Positions 1 to 4,933 of a DNA stretch of 5,642 bases are shown piece by piece. The position numbers and the translations under genes were made by a program. Numbering within the stretch: the stretch's first letter is position 1; each line of letters begins with the position of its first letter. Origin of the DNA: a bacterium (lineage in GTDB: Bacteria > SZUA-79 > Acidulodesulfobacterales > Acidulodesulfobacteraceae); NCBI GenBank assembly GCA_021803845.1, contig JAJZLA010000130.1:1-5642 (forward strand), written 5' to 3'. The notes under the pieces are model-generated. The model saw only the letters and a program-made list of their open reading frames with translations, did no database searches and had not been told where the DNA came from.

Positions 1-1
1 T

Positions 2-148
2 TATAAGGCAGGATTAAAGAAAACAAATATAATCAAGCATTATGGAATATCTAAAATGAGGCTTAATAGAATTTTGGACGGCATTGAAGCTCCAAAAAAA
101 CCCGCATCTTACAGCGATAACATTGAAAATTATAAGGGCGGAAAATAA
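2..148 (+). CDS. C-terminal end of a probable helix-turn-helix antitoxin (partial)
   Basis: An open frame enters from the left edge and gives 48 residues before TAA at 146-148; the gene start lies outside the window. The segment around residues 6-27 (KKTNIIKHYGIS followed by KMRLNRILDG) reads like a DNA-binding helix, a turn at GIS and a recognition helix. The tail is rich in Lys, Pro and Tyr. It ends only 8 nt before the zeta-like kinase gene on the same strand, so the two are almost certainly co-transcribed. An HTH protein directly upstream of a zeta-type kinase is the usual position for an antitoxin and autorepressor. The antitoxin role is inferred from position and a short motif; with no N-terminus the family cannot be named. 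Confidence 0.55.
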   Translation, partial: YKAGLKKTNIIKHYGISKMRLNRILDGIEAPKKPASYSDNIENYKGGK

Positions 149-156
149 ATAACTTT

Positions 157-720
157 ATGGAAAAAAATATATTTATAATAGCAGGGGCAAACGGAAGCGG
201 AAAAACCACTTTTATTAAAGATTTCAATAAAAACAAAGGACTCGCCTTTGTCAACGCCGACGAAATTGCAAAAGACTTAAGCCCGTCCGATTTGAATAAA
301 AAAAGGATAGAAGCGGGAAAGATTTTTTTAAGAAATATTTACGATTATCTTTCTAAAGGCATTACTTTCATAATAGAAACTACCTTATCCGGAAAGTACA
401 TAAAAAAAATAATTAAAACTTCGAAAGATTACGACTATAACGTTATCATTATTTATATATTTACCGATAACGAAAGCGTTAACGTTCGCAGAATTAAAGC
501 AAGAGTTACGAAAGGCGAGCACAATATTCCGGCGGCCGATGTTATAAGAAGACTTAAAAGAAGCAGGAACTTATTCTGGAAAGAATATAAAAATATGGCA
601 AATGAATGGTTTTTATTTTATAATGGAGAAGACGACTTTGAAGAAATAGCTTATTTCAAAGAAAATTATTTAACGGTATTAAATGAATTTTTATATAAAC
701 AGTTTGAGGGTTCTATATGA
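157..720 (+). CDS. Zeta-toxin-like P-loop kinase (COG4185-type)
   Basis: This is a complete 187-residue cytoplasmic protein. The Walker A motif GANGSGKT lies at residues 10-17. NADEIA at 33-38, IETTLSG at 73-79 and RVTKGEHNIPAADVIRR at 116-132 follow; the last resembles the conserved RV..GGH..P...I..R block of this family. The order matches zeta-toxin-related NTPases, some of which phosphorylate UDP-N-acetylglucosamine and poison cell-wall synthesis. The substrate is not demonstrated here, and many COG4185 members are untested. At 187 residues it is a short single-domain form with no epsilon-type partner fused to it. The start at 157 sits 8 nt after the upstream HTH gene. A GGGCGG stretch just before that gene's stop is the only candidate ribosome site. 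The stop overlaps the next gene by ATGA, so three genes appear co-translated. Confidence 0.85.
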   Translation: MEKNIFIIAGANGSGKTTFIKDFNKNKGLAFVNADEIAKDLSPSDLNKKRIEAGKIFLRNIYDYLSKGITFIIETTLSGKYIKKIIKTSKDYDYNVIIIYIFTDNESVNVRRIKARVTKGEHNIPAADVIRRLKRSRNLFWKEYKNMANEWFLFYNGEDDFEEIAYFKENYLTVLNEFLYKQFEGSI

Positions 721-920
721 GCAATGATGAATTTACCAGATTAAGGGACGAGATAATAAGGGCGGGACATAATGCCGTCAGAAATGCGCAGAAAGAAAAT
801 CTTGAAATGGGAATTCCCAACGTCTATAGTAGAAACGGCAAACTTTACTACGAACTTCCGAGCGGCGAAATTACGTCCGAAACGCCGGACATTTATAAAA
901 ATTGCGACGATTTATCATAA
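717..920 (+). CDS. Small conserved protein coupled to the zeta-like kinase
   Basis: This is a 67-residue protein whose ATG overlaps the kinase stop codon (ATGA at 717-720), a sign of translational coupling. The N-terminal half (residues 1-30) is charged and probably helical. The second half has a compact motif, GIPNVYSRNGKLYYELPSGEI (about 32-52), which looks like a short beta hairpin. From general familiarity, I recall small hypothetical proteins with a similar NGK-YYELP-G motif next to zeta-like kinases; I could not check this. No catalytic residues, signal peptide or membrane segment is visible. It could be a second antitoxin component, a chaperone or an accessory factor. Its function is unknown and I assign none. 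Confidence 0.75.
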   Translation: MSNDEFTRLRDEIIRAGHNAVRNAQKENLEMGIPNVYSRNGKLYYELPSGEITSETPDIYKNCDDLS

Positions 921-922
921 CG

Positions 923-947
923 GTAAAATAATTAAATTTAATTTTAC
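923..947 (+). terminator. AT-rich hairpin after the zeta-like operon (weak)
   Basis: GTAAAAT (923-929) and ATTTTAC (941-947) form a 7-bp inverted repeat starting 3 nt after the stop codon of the last gene. Inner AT bases can extend it with a small bulge. The stem has almost no G+C and no following T-run, so a terminator role is only plausible. Confidence 0.25.
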
Positions 948-991
948 GAAATGATTAAAAGAAAAAATATATAGAAAAATACCGGACGAAT

Positions 992-1132
992 ATGGTTAAA
1001 GAGGATAATGAAGTGCTCCAGCTTGCCGAATGCTGGAGGCCTTATCGCAGTTTGGCCGTCGCGTACCTGTTTCAGGCCGCCTTCGAAAACGGGAAAACCC
1101 GATTGGCCTCAGTCCGCCGGTCGCGCGATTAG
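992..1132 (+). pseudogene. C-terminal fragment of an AlkA-like DNA-3-methyladenine glycosylase
   Basis: The frame encodes 46 residues ending at TAG (1130-1132). Residues 7-28, beginning EVLQLAECWRPYRSLA and running into VAYLFQAAF, resemble the last helix region of bacterial AlkA-type (HhH-GPD superfamily) DNA glycosylases, where a [AE].WRP[WY]RS.A..YL pattern is typical. AlkA enzymes excise alkylated bases in base-excision repair. The catalytic aspartate and the helix-hairpin-helix of a whole enzyme (about 200-300 residues) are absent, so this cannot be active. The frame stays open upstream only to TAA at 956-958, through AT-rich sequence with no glycosylase-like residues. Base composition switches near 1010 to about 60% G+C, so the coding piece appears joined to unrelated host DNA. 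Confidence 0.55.
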
Positions 1133-1345
1133 GGGTCTCTTCAGGAAATGGTATTTAAAGGGGCAAGGTCGAATAGGGCACGGTCATCCTCTCTGGTCAG
1201 CGAAGCATCCAGCATGGCCAGCAGCTTTTCTTGCGGCCATTCCCCGCGTTCGACTCTGGCGAGGATGACGGCACCGACCAGAATCTTGCGGCGGGTGTTC
1301 ACTGCGCTTCTTCTTCCGCACTACGGCGAAACAAACAGCCTAAGG
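1010..1345. other. G+C-rich foreign remnant with decayed mobilization DNA
   Basis: Positions 1021-1320 are about 59% G+C by count (176 of 300), while flanking genes are mostly 22-40%. The block holds two convergent pieces: an AlkA-like C-terminus ending at 1132 and a TraD-like gene ending at 1141 on the other strand. A minus-strand reading ending in AEEEAQ at 1299-1301 may be the tail of a further mobilization gene, lost past about 1345. No transposase, terminal inverted repeat or target-site duplication is visible at either edge. The simplest reading is a leftover from a higher-G+C plasmid or integrative element. A chimeric assembly join is the main alternative. Confidence 0.6.
1141..1302 (-). 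CDS. TraD-like small mobilization protein (possibly a remnant)
   Basis: The minus strand encodes 53 residues from GTG at 1302 to TGA at 1141. NTRRKILVGAVILARVERG (residues 2-20) and LTREDDRALFDL (about 36-47) resemble the conserved core of the conjugal transfer TraD family found in mobilizable plasmids, which often carries TRRKI-VGA followed by LTR.DDRALF. These small proteins sit near relaxase genes and are thought to assist DNA processing at the transfer origin; their exact role is poorly known. The GTG overlaps the stop of an upstream reading frame as GTGA, suggesting coupling to a gene whose 5' part is gone. No relaxase is present in the window, so this gene is probably non-functional here even if intact. 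Its high G+C matches the surrounding island. Confidence 0.6.
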   Translation of the reverse strand: MNTRRKILVGAVILARVERGEWPQEKLLAMLDASLTREDDRALFDLAPLNTIS

Positions 1346-1348
1346 GCA

Positions 1349-1961
1349 TTATATCGGCATAAACGGCATATTTTTCTGATGAAAAAGGCATGCTTTTTCA
1401 ATACATACAGAAAAATACGGTCCGATTATTGTAGTAGGCAATATTGCAATCATATTCAGGTTATTTTCATTGGAAAAATCCCATGCTATTTTTTCTGCCC
1501 GTGTTTTAGTCTTGCTATACGGATTAACCGGTTTTTTATTCCATGTCTCTTCCGTTAGCGGGTTTTCACCGGAACATACGGTACCAATTGCAACAACGCT
1601 TGAAGTTAAAATAAACTTCTTGACTCCTTCGTCTTTTGATGCCTTCAAGATATTCAAATATCCGTTTACGATAGGGTCTATTACTTCTTCTTCAGGTTTT
1701 TTTGAAATTATCTTAAAGGGGCTTGCAACATGAAAAACTCCGTCAACCCCTTTCACTGCAGGATACATTGTTTCAGGCTTCATAAGATCCATCTCAATCC
1801 ATCTCAATTATATCAACGTTAAGACTCTGCAGATGCCCGACTTTTTTAAAATCTGCTTTGTCCCTTACGGACGTCCTTACTTTATAACCCTTGTCAACTA
1901 AAAGCTTTATAAGATTATAACCGAGATGTCCGTTTCCGCCTGTAACAAGCACCTTATCCAT
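1349..1961 (-). pseudogene. NAD-dependent epimerase/dihydroflavonol-reductase-type SDR, frameshifted and truncated
   Basis: The gene starts at ATG 1961 with a GGGGG ribosome site at 1972-1968, 6 nt upstream. The first 55 residues include the Rossmann motif TGGNGHLG (7-14), then hit TGA at 1796-1794. The remainder continues in another frame: GVDGVFHVASPF, FILTSSVVAIG with the catalytic Ser region, then YSKTK, which supplies the YxxxK catalytic pair, and ILPTTIIGPYFS. The two frames join in register if one copy of a perfect 10-bp tandem duplication (1788-1807) is removed. Sequence resembling the family runs out near residue 190, and the frame ends at TAA 1351-1349, where the G+C-rich block begins. 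Members are usually about 330 residues, so the C-terminal substrate-binding part is missing. This family reduces or epimerises sugar or ketone substrates with NAD(P). It is last in the TetR operon, 54 nt after tetR. Confidence 0.85.
1788..1807. repeat. Perfect 10-bp tandem duplication disrupting the SDR gene
   Basis: TCCATCTCAA occurs twice back to back (1788-1797 and 1798-1807), and the period-10 match spans 1787-1808. Removing one copy restores a continuous reductase frame, with IIEMD leading straight into LMKPETMYP. Adding 10 bp shifts the frame by one. The event looks like replication slippage and is probably recent, because the copies are identical. Confidence 0.9.
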
Positions 1962-2015
1962 AACTATCCCCCGTATAATGTTCGCTGATTGATTTATTAT
2001 TTTTGGTTATTTTTA

Positions 2016-2624
2016 TTATACCTGCAATGACCTTATATAGTTTTTTAAGATATCAAAACACCCTTTTAATACTTCCTTATTATGTTTTGATTTAGAAAGC
2101 ATAACGCAGCCTTCTACCCCCGCTATTATAAAATTACCGATATTAATTAGATCGGCGTCCTTTGCTATAATTCTTTTTTCCTTAGCTTTAAGCAACGCCT
2201 TCTCGATATGGGTATGCCATACAATAAGAATTTCATCGGTCAGCCGCGAAAGATATATATCTTTTGTAGATAATTCAAGTATCAGGTTTCCGAGTGGGCA
2301 GCCGGTCTTTGAAAATTCCCCTCCTTTTTTTTCATAAAGCTTATCTATGACGGCAATGATGTTTTCTAAGGGGTTTCCGCCGCCGCCGTACAACTCGTTC
2401 CAAGTATGACTCCAGAATTCATTATAGGCGGGTTTTATCGCCTCTTCTATGACCGCTGCCGCAACGTCTTTTTTAGAGCCGAAATAGTGATAGATTAAGC
2501 CTTTGGTAGCGTTTATCCTATCGGTAATATCCTGAATGGACGTGCCTTCGTAACCTTTAGACAGCATAAGCTCGAACGATGCGTCTATTATCTCTTTTCT
2601 TTTTATCTCTGTTTTTTTCATCAT
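2016..2624 (-). CDS. TetR/AcrR-family transcriptional regulator
   Basis: This 202-residue protein has the usual TetR length. The N-terminal DNA-binding domain covers about residues 8-54, with a helix-turn-helix at TSIQDITDRINATKGLIYHYF (28-48); the KGLIYHYF recognition helix is a strong TetR hallmark. The C-terminal ligand-binding half is divergent, as is normal, and contains a GCPLGNLILEL segment (108-118) whose Cys109 could be relevant to a reactive ligand. The start at 2624 (or 2621) is preferred over the TTG at 2720, since the longer version would run through the upstream TusA-like gene and adds residues without TetR similarity. It lies 13 nt after that gene and 54 nt before the SDR pseudogene, so it probably controls its own operon. 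The ligand is unknown; quinone- or electrophile-sensing is a guess from the nitroreductase neighbour. Confidence 0.9.
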   Translation of the reverse strand: MMKKTEIKRKEIIDASFELMLSKGYEGTSIQDITDRINATKGLIYHYFGSKKDVAAAVIEEAIKPAYNEFWSHTWNELYGGGGNPLENIIAVIDKLYEKKGGEFSKTGCPLGNLILELSTKDIYLSRLTDEILIVWHTHIEKALLKAKEKRIIAKDADLINIGNFIIAGVEGCVMLSKSKHNKEVLKGCFDILKNYIRSLQV

Positions 2625-2637
2625 TTTAATTAATAAA

Positions 2638-2886
2638 TTATCTTTTTTTAATATAAAATGCAAGCGTGCCTTCAGGCAATTTTGGGTCTTGCCCGGAGGT
2701 TTCCAAGCCGAGAAGTTCATTTCCGGACTGCCTGCAAAAAGCGGGAATATCGTTTTCCATAGAAACTTTATCCGAAAGGGCTAACAAAATATCCCCGCTT
2801 TGCATATCCTTGAGCTCTTTGGATATTTTTATTATCGGAACGGAGCAACACATGCCCGTAATATCTATTTTACGGTTATTATCCAT
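2638..2886 (-). CDS. TusA/SirA-like sulfur carrier family protein
   Basis: This is an 82-residue cytoplasmic protein with the TusA/SirA/YeeD-type fold pattern: a first strand, then a Cys motif leading a helix (GMCCSVPIIKISKELKDMQSG at about 11-31), then DILLALSDK and a second helix ending NELLG. TusA proteins carry persulfide sulfur on the Cys of a CPxP motif. Here the motif reads CCSVP: Cys14 aligns with the active Cys and Pro17 is kept, but the first Pro is Ser, and an extra Cys13 precedes it. Whether it carries sulfur is therefore uncertain; many such paralogues near redox genes are uncharacterised. A GGGGGTG ribosome site (about 2897-2891) precedes ATG 2886 by 4 nt. It sits 54 nt after the nitroreductase and 13 nt before tetR. 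Confidence 0.8.
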   Translation of the reverse strand: MDNNRKIDITGMCCSVPIIKISKELKDMQSGDILLALSDKVSMENDIPAFCRQSGNELLGLETSGQDPKLPEGTLAFYIKKR

Positions 2887-2940
2887 AATACACCCCCATT
2901 ATTCATTATTAAAAAATATTTTAATTTTAAGAAAAATTCA

Positions 2941-3612
2941 TCAATCGTAATATTTAACCGCATCTCTCAATTCAACTCTGGATGTTTTTATATTATTGGC
3001 GGCGCTGTCTTTTTTATAAAAGCCGATAGAGATGCCCAGAAGGAATTTTTTGCTTCCGGGCAGATTAAATATTTCTCTTAATTCATCGGGATACGCTACT
3101 AAATAAGCCTGCGGACATGCGCCTAACCCTAAATCATGGGCAGCTAACAATATATTTTGAATTAGCATTCCGCAATCAAGAATGGAATAGTGTCCCAGTT
3201 TTTCATCCATATAAATAAAAACGGCTGTTTGAGAACCAAAAAAATTATAATTATATAAAGCTATTTCTTTTCTTTTTGCGACATCGTCCCGTGAAATATC
3301 TAAAGATTCATATAATAATTTTCCCATTTCAAACATATTGGCGTTTTGCTTGTCCGGCCATGAAACCGAAGAAACAGGCATAGGAAAATCTGGATTTCCT
3401 GGGTCATCCTCCGATGCCAGTTTATAAATCCTTTTCTTAATAAATTCGCTTGTTTTGCCGGTAGAAACGGCTATTTCCCACGGCTGTGAATTTGCCCAAG
3501 AAGGCGCCCTTAAAGAAGCGGCTAAAATTTTATCAATTGTTTCTTTCGGCAGGGGCTTATCTTCAAAATCTCTTTTAGACGTACGCGTAAGCAAGGCTTC
3601 GAACAGTTCCAT
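2941..3612 (-). CDS. Nitroreductase family FMN-dependent oxidoreductase (PnbA/NfnB-like)
   Basis: This complete 223-residue protein fits the nitroreductase fold. Residues 10-14 (RTSKR) provide the N-terminal FMN-phosphate contact. SWANSQPWE (38-46) is the conserved S..N.QPW block. LGLGACPQA (161-169) and LLGISIGF (191-198) form the C-terminal FMN-binding core. The WP..... segment near residue 85 and the ACPQA motif point to the PnbA/NfnB-like subgroup. Such enzymes use NAD(P)H to reduce nitroaromatics, quinones or other electron acceptors; the natural substrate is not predictable. The start at 3612 has an AGGAGA ribosome site (plus-strand 3622-3627) 9 nt upstream. It is the first gene of the minus-strand group and is followed after 54 nt by the TusA-like gene. 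A paralogue lies at the right edge of the window. Confidence 0.92.
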   Translation of the reverse strand: MELFEALLTRTSKRDFEDKPLPKETIDKILAASLRAPSWANSQPWEIAVSTGKTSEFIKKRIYKLASEDDPGNPDFPMPVSSVSWPDKQNANMFEMGKLLYESLDISRDDVAKRKEIALYNYNFFGSQTAVFIYMDEKLGHYSILDCGMLIQNILLAAHDLGLGACPQAYLVAYPDELREIFNLPGSKKFLLGISIGFYKKDSAANNIKTSRVELRDAVKYYD

Positions 3613-3856
3613 AATTGATTGTCTCCTATTTAATGATTAGTTAATATTTATATAGTTAACTGGACGTATCCGTTTTATTATTGACTGATTTTGCATGGAA
3701 TTTTATTAAATTTTATTATAAGTAAAGCAACTTTCAATAAATGTTAAAAAACTTACAAATTAGGAATTACCCCATCAACAATAACATGTTCTACGGTAAA
3801 GAATGCATGTAAATTTATTAGATATTAGATTAATATTTAATTGCAAAAATGCTTCT

Positions 3857-3889
3857 TTTATAAGATTACGAACATTTAAATCTTATAAA
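3857..3889. repeat. 11-bp perfect inverted repeat
   Basis: TTTATAAGATT (3857-3867) and AATCTTATAAA (3879-3889) are exact reverse complements separated by 11 nt. It could be an operator or form a cruciform or RNA hairpin. No T-run follows, so it is not a standard terminator. Confidence 0.6.
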
Positions 3890-3896
3890 TTCAAAT

Positions 3897-3920
3897 TACA
3901 TGCTAAACGGTTAGTATGTA
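3897..3920. promoter_or_regulatory. Near-perfect 10-bp inverted repeat, possible TetR-type operator
   Basis: TACATGCTAA (3897-3906) and TTAGTATGTA (3911-3920) match as reverse complements at 9 of 10 positions around the 4-nt spacer ACGG. The size, symmetry and CTAA-N4-TTAG core resemble operators bound by TetR-family dimers. It lies about 285 bp upstream of the nitroreductase start and 60 bp before the RelE-operon -35 box, so it could serve either. Binding by the TetR in this window is only an inference. Confidence 0.4.
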
Positions 3921-3979
3921 TAATTATATAATTTATAAAATTTATGTCAAGTGTTTTTTATTATTTGACGATATAGAAT

Positions 3980-4008
3980 TTGACACCGTTGCCGTATAAT
4001 ATTATAAT
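3980..4008 (+). promoter_or_regulatory. Consensus sigma-70 promoter of the RelE operon
   Basis: TTGACA (3980-3985) and TATAAT (4003-4008) are both exact consensus hexamers with an optimal 17-bp spacer. The first gene starts 34 bp after the -10 box. The -10 region is overlapped by a 12-bp perfect palindrome, TATAATATTATA (3995-4006), that could be the autorepressor site expected for a toxin-antitoxin operon. Confidence 0.85.
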
Positions 4009-4042
4009 CAAAATATAATTATTATTAACACGAGGTTATAAA

Positions 4043-4318
4043 ATGAAATACGAAGAAAATATAGAGGTTATTTCAGTCAATCCGGCTTTTGACTCTATTA
4101 ATGGCAAAACGCTTTATCAGGTAATCTTTGGAAAATATACTAAATTGAAAAGCGGCCTGTCAGGACAGCCTGCTGGAACAGATGCTGCAAGTAATCAGAT
4201 TATTTTATTTATACCCAAGGAAAACGAATGTCAGTATAAGATAGGCTCAAAATGGCATATTACTGTGAATGATACCGGTTCCGTATCCATAACTAAAGTC
4301 AAAAAGGTGAGAAAATAA
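4043..4318 (+). CDS. Small hypothetical protein, first gene of a RelE-type operon
   Basis: I do not recognise this 91-residue protein. Alternating hydrophobic stretches (IEVISVN, YQVIFGKY, IILFIPKE, WHITVND, VSITKVKKV) suggest a mostly beta fold, perhaps a small barrel. A Gly/Ala/Ser-rich middle (SGLSGQPAGTDAASN, about 37-51) is probably a loop, and the C-terminus is basic (KVKKVRK). There is no signal peptide, membrane segment or recognisable catalytic motif. The ATG at 4043 follows an ACGAGG ribosome site by about 7 nt and a consensus promoter by 34 bp. Its stop codon TAA (4316-4318) shares a base with the apparent start of the next gene, indicating tight coupling to the antitoxin and toxin. 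It could be a nucleic-acid-binding accessory or a third regulatory component; neither is shown. Confidence 0.8.
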   Translation: MKYEENIEVISVNPAFDSINGKTLYQVIFGKYTKLKSGLSGQPAGTDAASNQIILFIPKENECQYKIGSKWHITVNDTGSVSITKVKKVRK

Positions 4319-4575
4319 TTACGACAATACCCTACAATTATACTCCTATACATCCCAATAATCAGCCCTTTTTGGAGGCAAAAACTGTTATCCCTTATAT
4401 TCAGCCATTAAAAAGTGATGAATATAGGATACCCACGCGATACGGCATATTTGACAGCAAAAACTATTTTACTGATTGGGAAATAGAGCAGATAAACGAA
4501 AGCTTGTCGGATTATGCTGTCGGAAATTATAAATCCGGCAGCCTCGAAGAACTGCTTGCAGATTTGGATTCATAG
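4318..4575 (+). CDS. Probable antitoxin partner of the RelE-like toxin, apparent ATT start
   Basis: The frame gives 85 residues from an ATT at 4318, or 67 if the TTG at 4372 is used. The ATT reading is preferred: GGTGAG (4306-4311) lies 6 nt before it, the codon overlaps the upstream stop (TAATT, where TAATG would be usual), and residues 2-18 (TTIPYNYTPI then HPNNQPF) read naturally into the rest. The TTG has no ribosome site of its own. The C-terminal part, with DWEIEQINESLSDY then YKSGSLEELLADLDS, is acidic and helical, like the toxin-binding tail of small antitoxins. No clear HTH, ribbon-helix-helix or AbrB motif is visible, so the family is not named. It ends 5 nt before the toxin gene. 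The role is inferred from order, size and composition. Confidence 0.7.
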   Translation: MTTIPYNYTPIHPNNQPFLEAKTVIPYIQPLKSDEYRIPTRYGIFDSKNYFTDWEIEQINESLSDYAVGNYKSGSLEELLADLDS

Positions 4576-4580
4576 ATATA

Positions 4581-4850
4581 ATGTGCTGGGAATTCATATG
4601 GTCTAATTCTTTTAAGAAACAATATAAAAAGAAAGAAAAAATAAAACAGGGCGTAATAAAAGAGAAACTTAAAGAATTAGCTGCTTCAAAAAATCCGTTG
4701 TCTTTAGGGGAGAAAAAGAAAAACCTGAATTTCTATGCCTTAGACCTTAATTATTCCGACAGAATTGCTTACGACATAGAAAGCTCGGAACCTAAAGTTA
4801 TTAAACTTATAAAAGTTTGTTCACATAAAACCGTCTACGGTAAGGATTAA
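4581..4850 (+). CDS. RelE/ParE-superfamily toxin, probable mRNA interferase
   Basis: This is an 89-residue basic protein (many Lys) with RelE-fold features: an N-terminal WEFIWSNSFKKQYKK strand-helix, a central K-rich helix, then DRIAYDI (60-66) with Arg61, and a final strand LIKVCSHKTVYGKD (76-89) with His82 and Tyr86. The R...H...YG arrangement matches RelE-type ribosome-dependent mRNA interferases, which cleave mRNA in the ribosomal A site. Direct gyrase-targeting ParE activity cannot be excluded from sequence alone. The gene begins 5 nt after the antitoxin stop and has no strong ribosome site, consistent with translation coupled to the antitoxin and lower toxin output. The usual antitoxin-toxin gene order is kept. 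A third gene precedes the pair in the same operon. Confidence 0.82.
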   Translation: MCWEFIWSNSFKKQYKKKEKIKQGVIKEKLKELAASKNPLSLGEKKKNLNFYALDLNYSDRIAYDIESSEPKVIKLIKVCSHKTVYGKD

Positions 4851-4864
4851 TTCTATATCCACAC

Positions 4865-4884
4865 ATTTTTAGGCACATAAAAAT
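4865..4884 (+). terminator. AT-only hairpin after the RelE operon (weak)
   Basis: ATTTTTA (4865-4871) and TAAAAAT (4878-4884) are perfect complements around the loop GGCACA, starting 14 nt after the toxin stop. The stem has no G+C pairs, so termination would be inefficient. Confidence 0.25.
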
Positions 4885-4933
4885 TTACACAGCACAATAT
4901 CTTAATCATATCAATAAGTTGCAAACTGTCATT

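Larger units (their letters stand above)
3613..4042. other. 430-bp AT-rich divergent intergenic region
   Basis: No convincing gene is present. The region separates the minus-strand nitroreductase operon from the plus-strand RelE operon. It contains the nitroreductase ribosome site at its left end, two adjacent inverted repeats (3857-3889 and 3897-3920), a consensus promoter at 3980-4008 and a GAGG ribosome site at about 4032-4035. A TATAAT on the minus strand (plus-strand 3715-3720) lacks a good -35 hexamer, so the nitroreductase promoter could not be placed. Confidence 0.7.

Noticed and set aside
1008..1268. 86-residue plus-strand open frame in the G+C-rich block
   Set aside because: High G+C creates chance open frames; the AlkA-like and TraD-like frames explain the same DNA.
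1148..1558. 136-residue plus-strand open frame
   Set aside because: It crosses the composition junction and lies opposite the TraD-like gene and SDR pseudogene, whose motifs are clear; its own translation shows no family features.
2625..2720. N-terminal extension of the TetR protein to a TTG at 2720
   Set aside because: It overlaps the TusA-like gene in another frame, and TetR similarity and normal length fit a start at 2624 or 2621.
2666..2950. 94-residue plus-strand open frame
   Set aside because: It lies antisense to the TusA-like gene, with no ribosome site or recognisable motif.
4372..4575. TTG start at 4372 for the antitoxin
   Set aside because: There is no ribosome site before it, and the frame continues upstream in protein-like sequence to a well-placed ATT; kept as an alternative.
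4855..4865. DnaA box (ATATCCACA) hinting at a replication origin
   Set aside because: It is a single site with one mismatch and no cluster, dnaA/repA gene or iterons.
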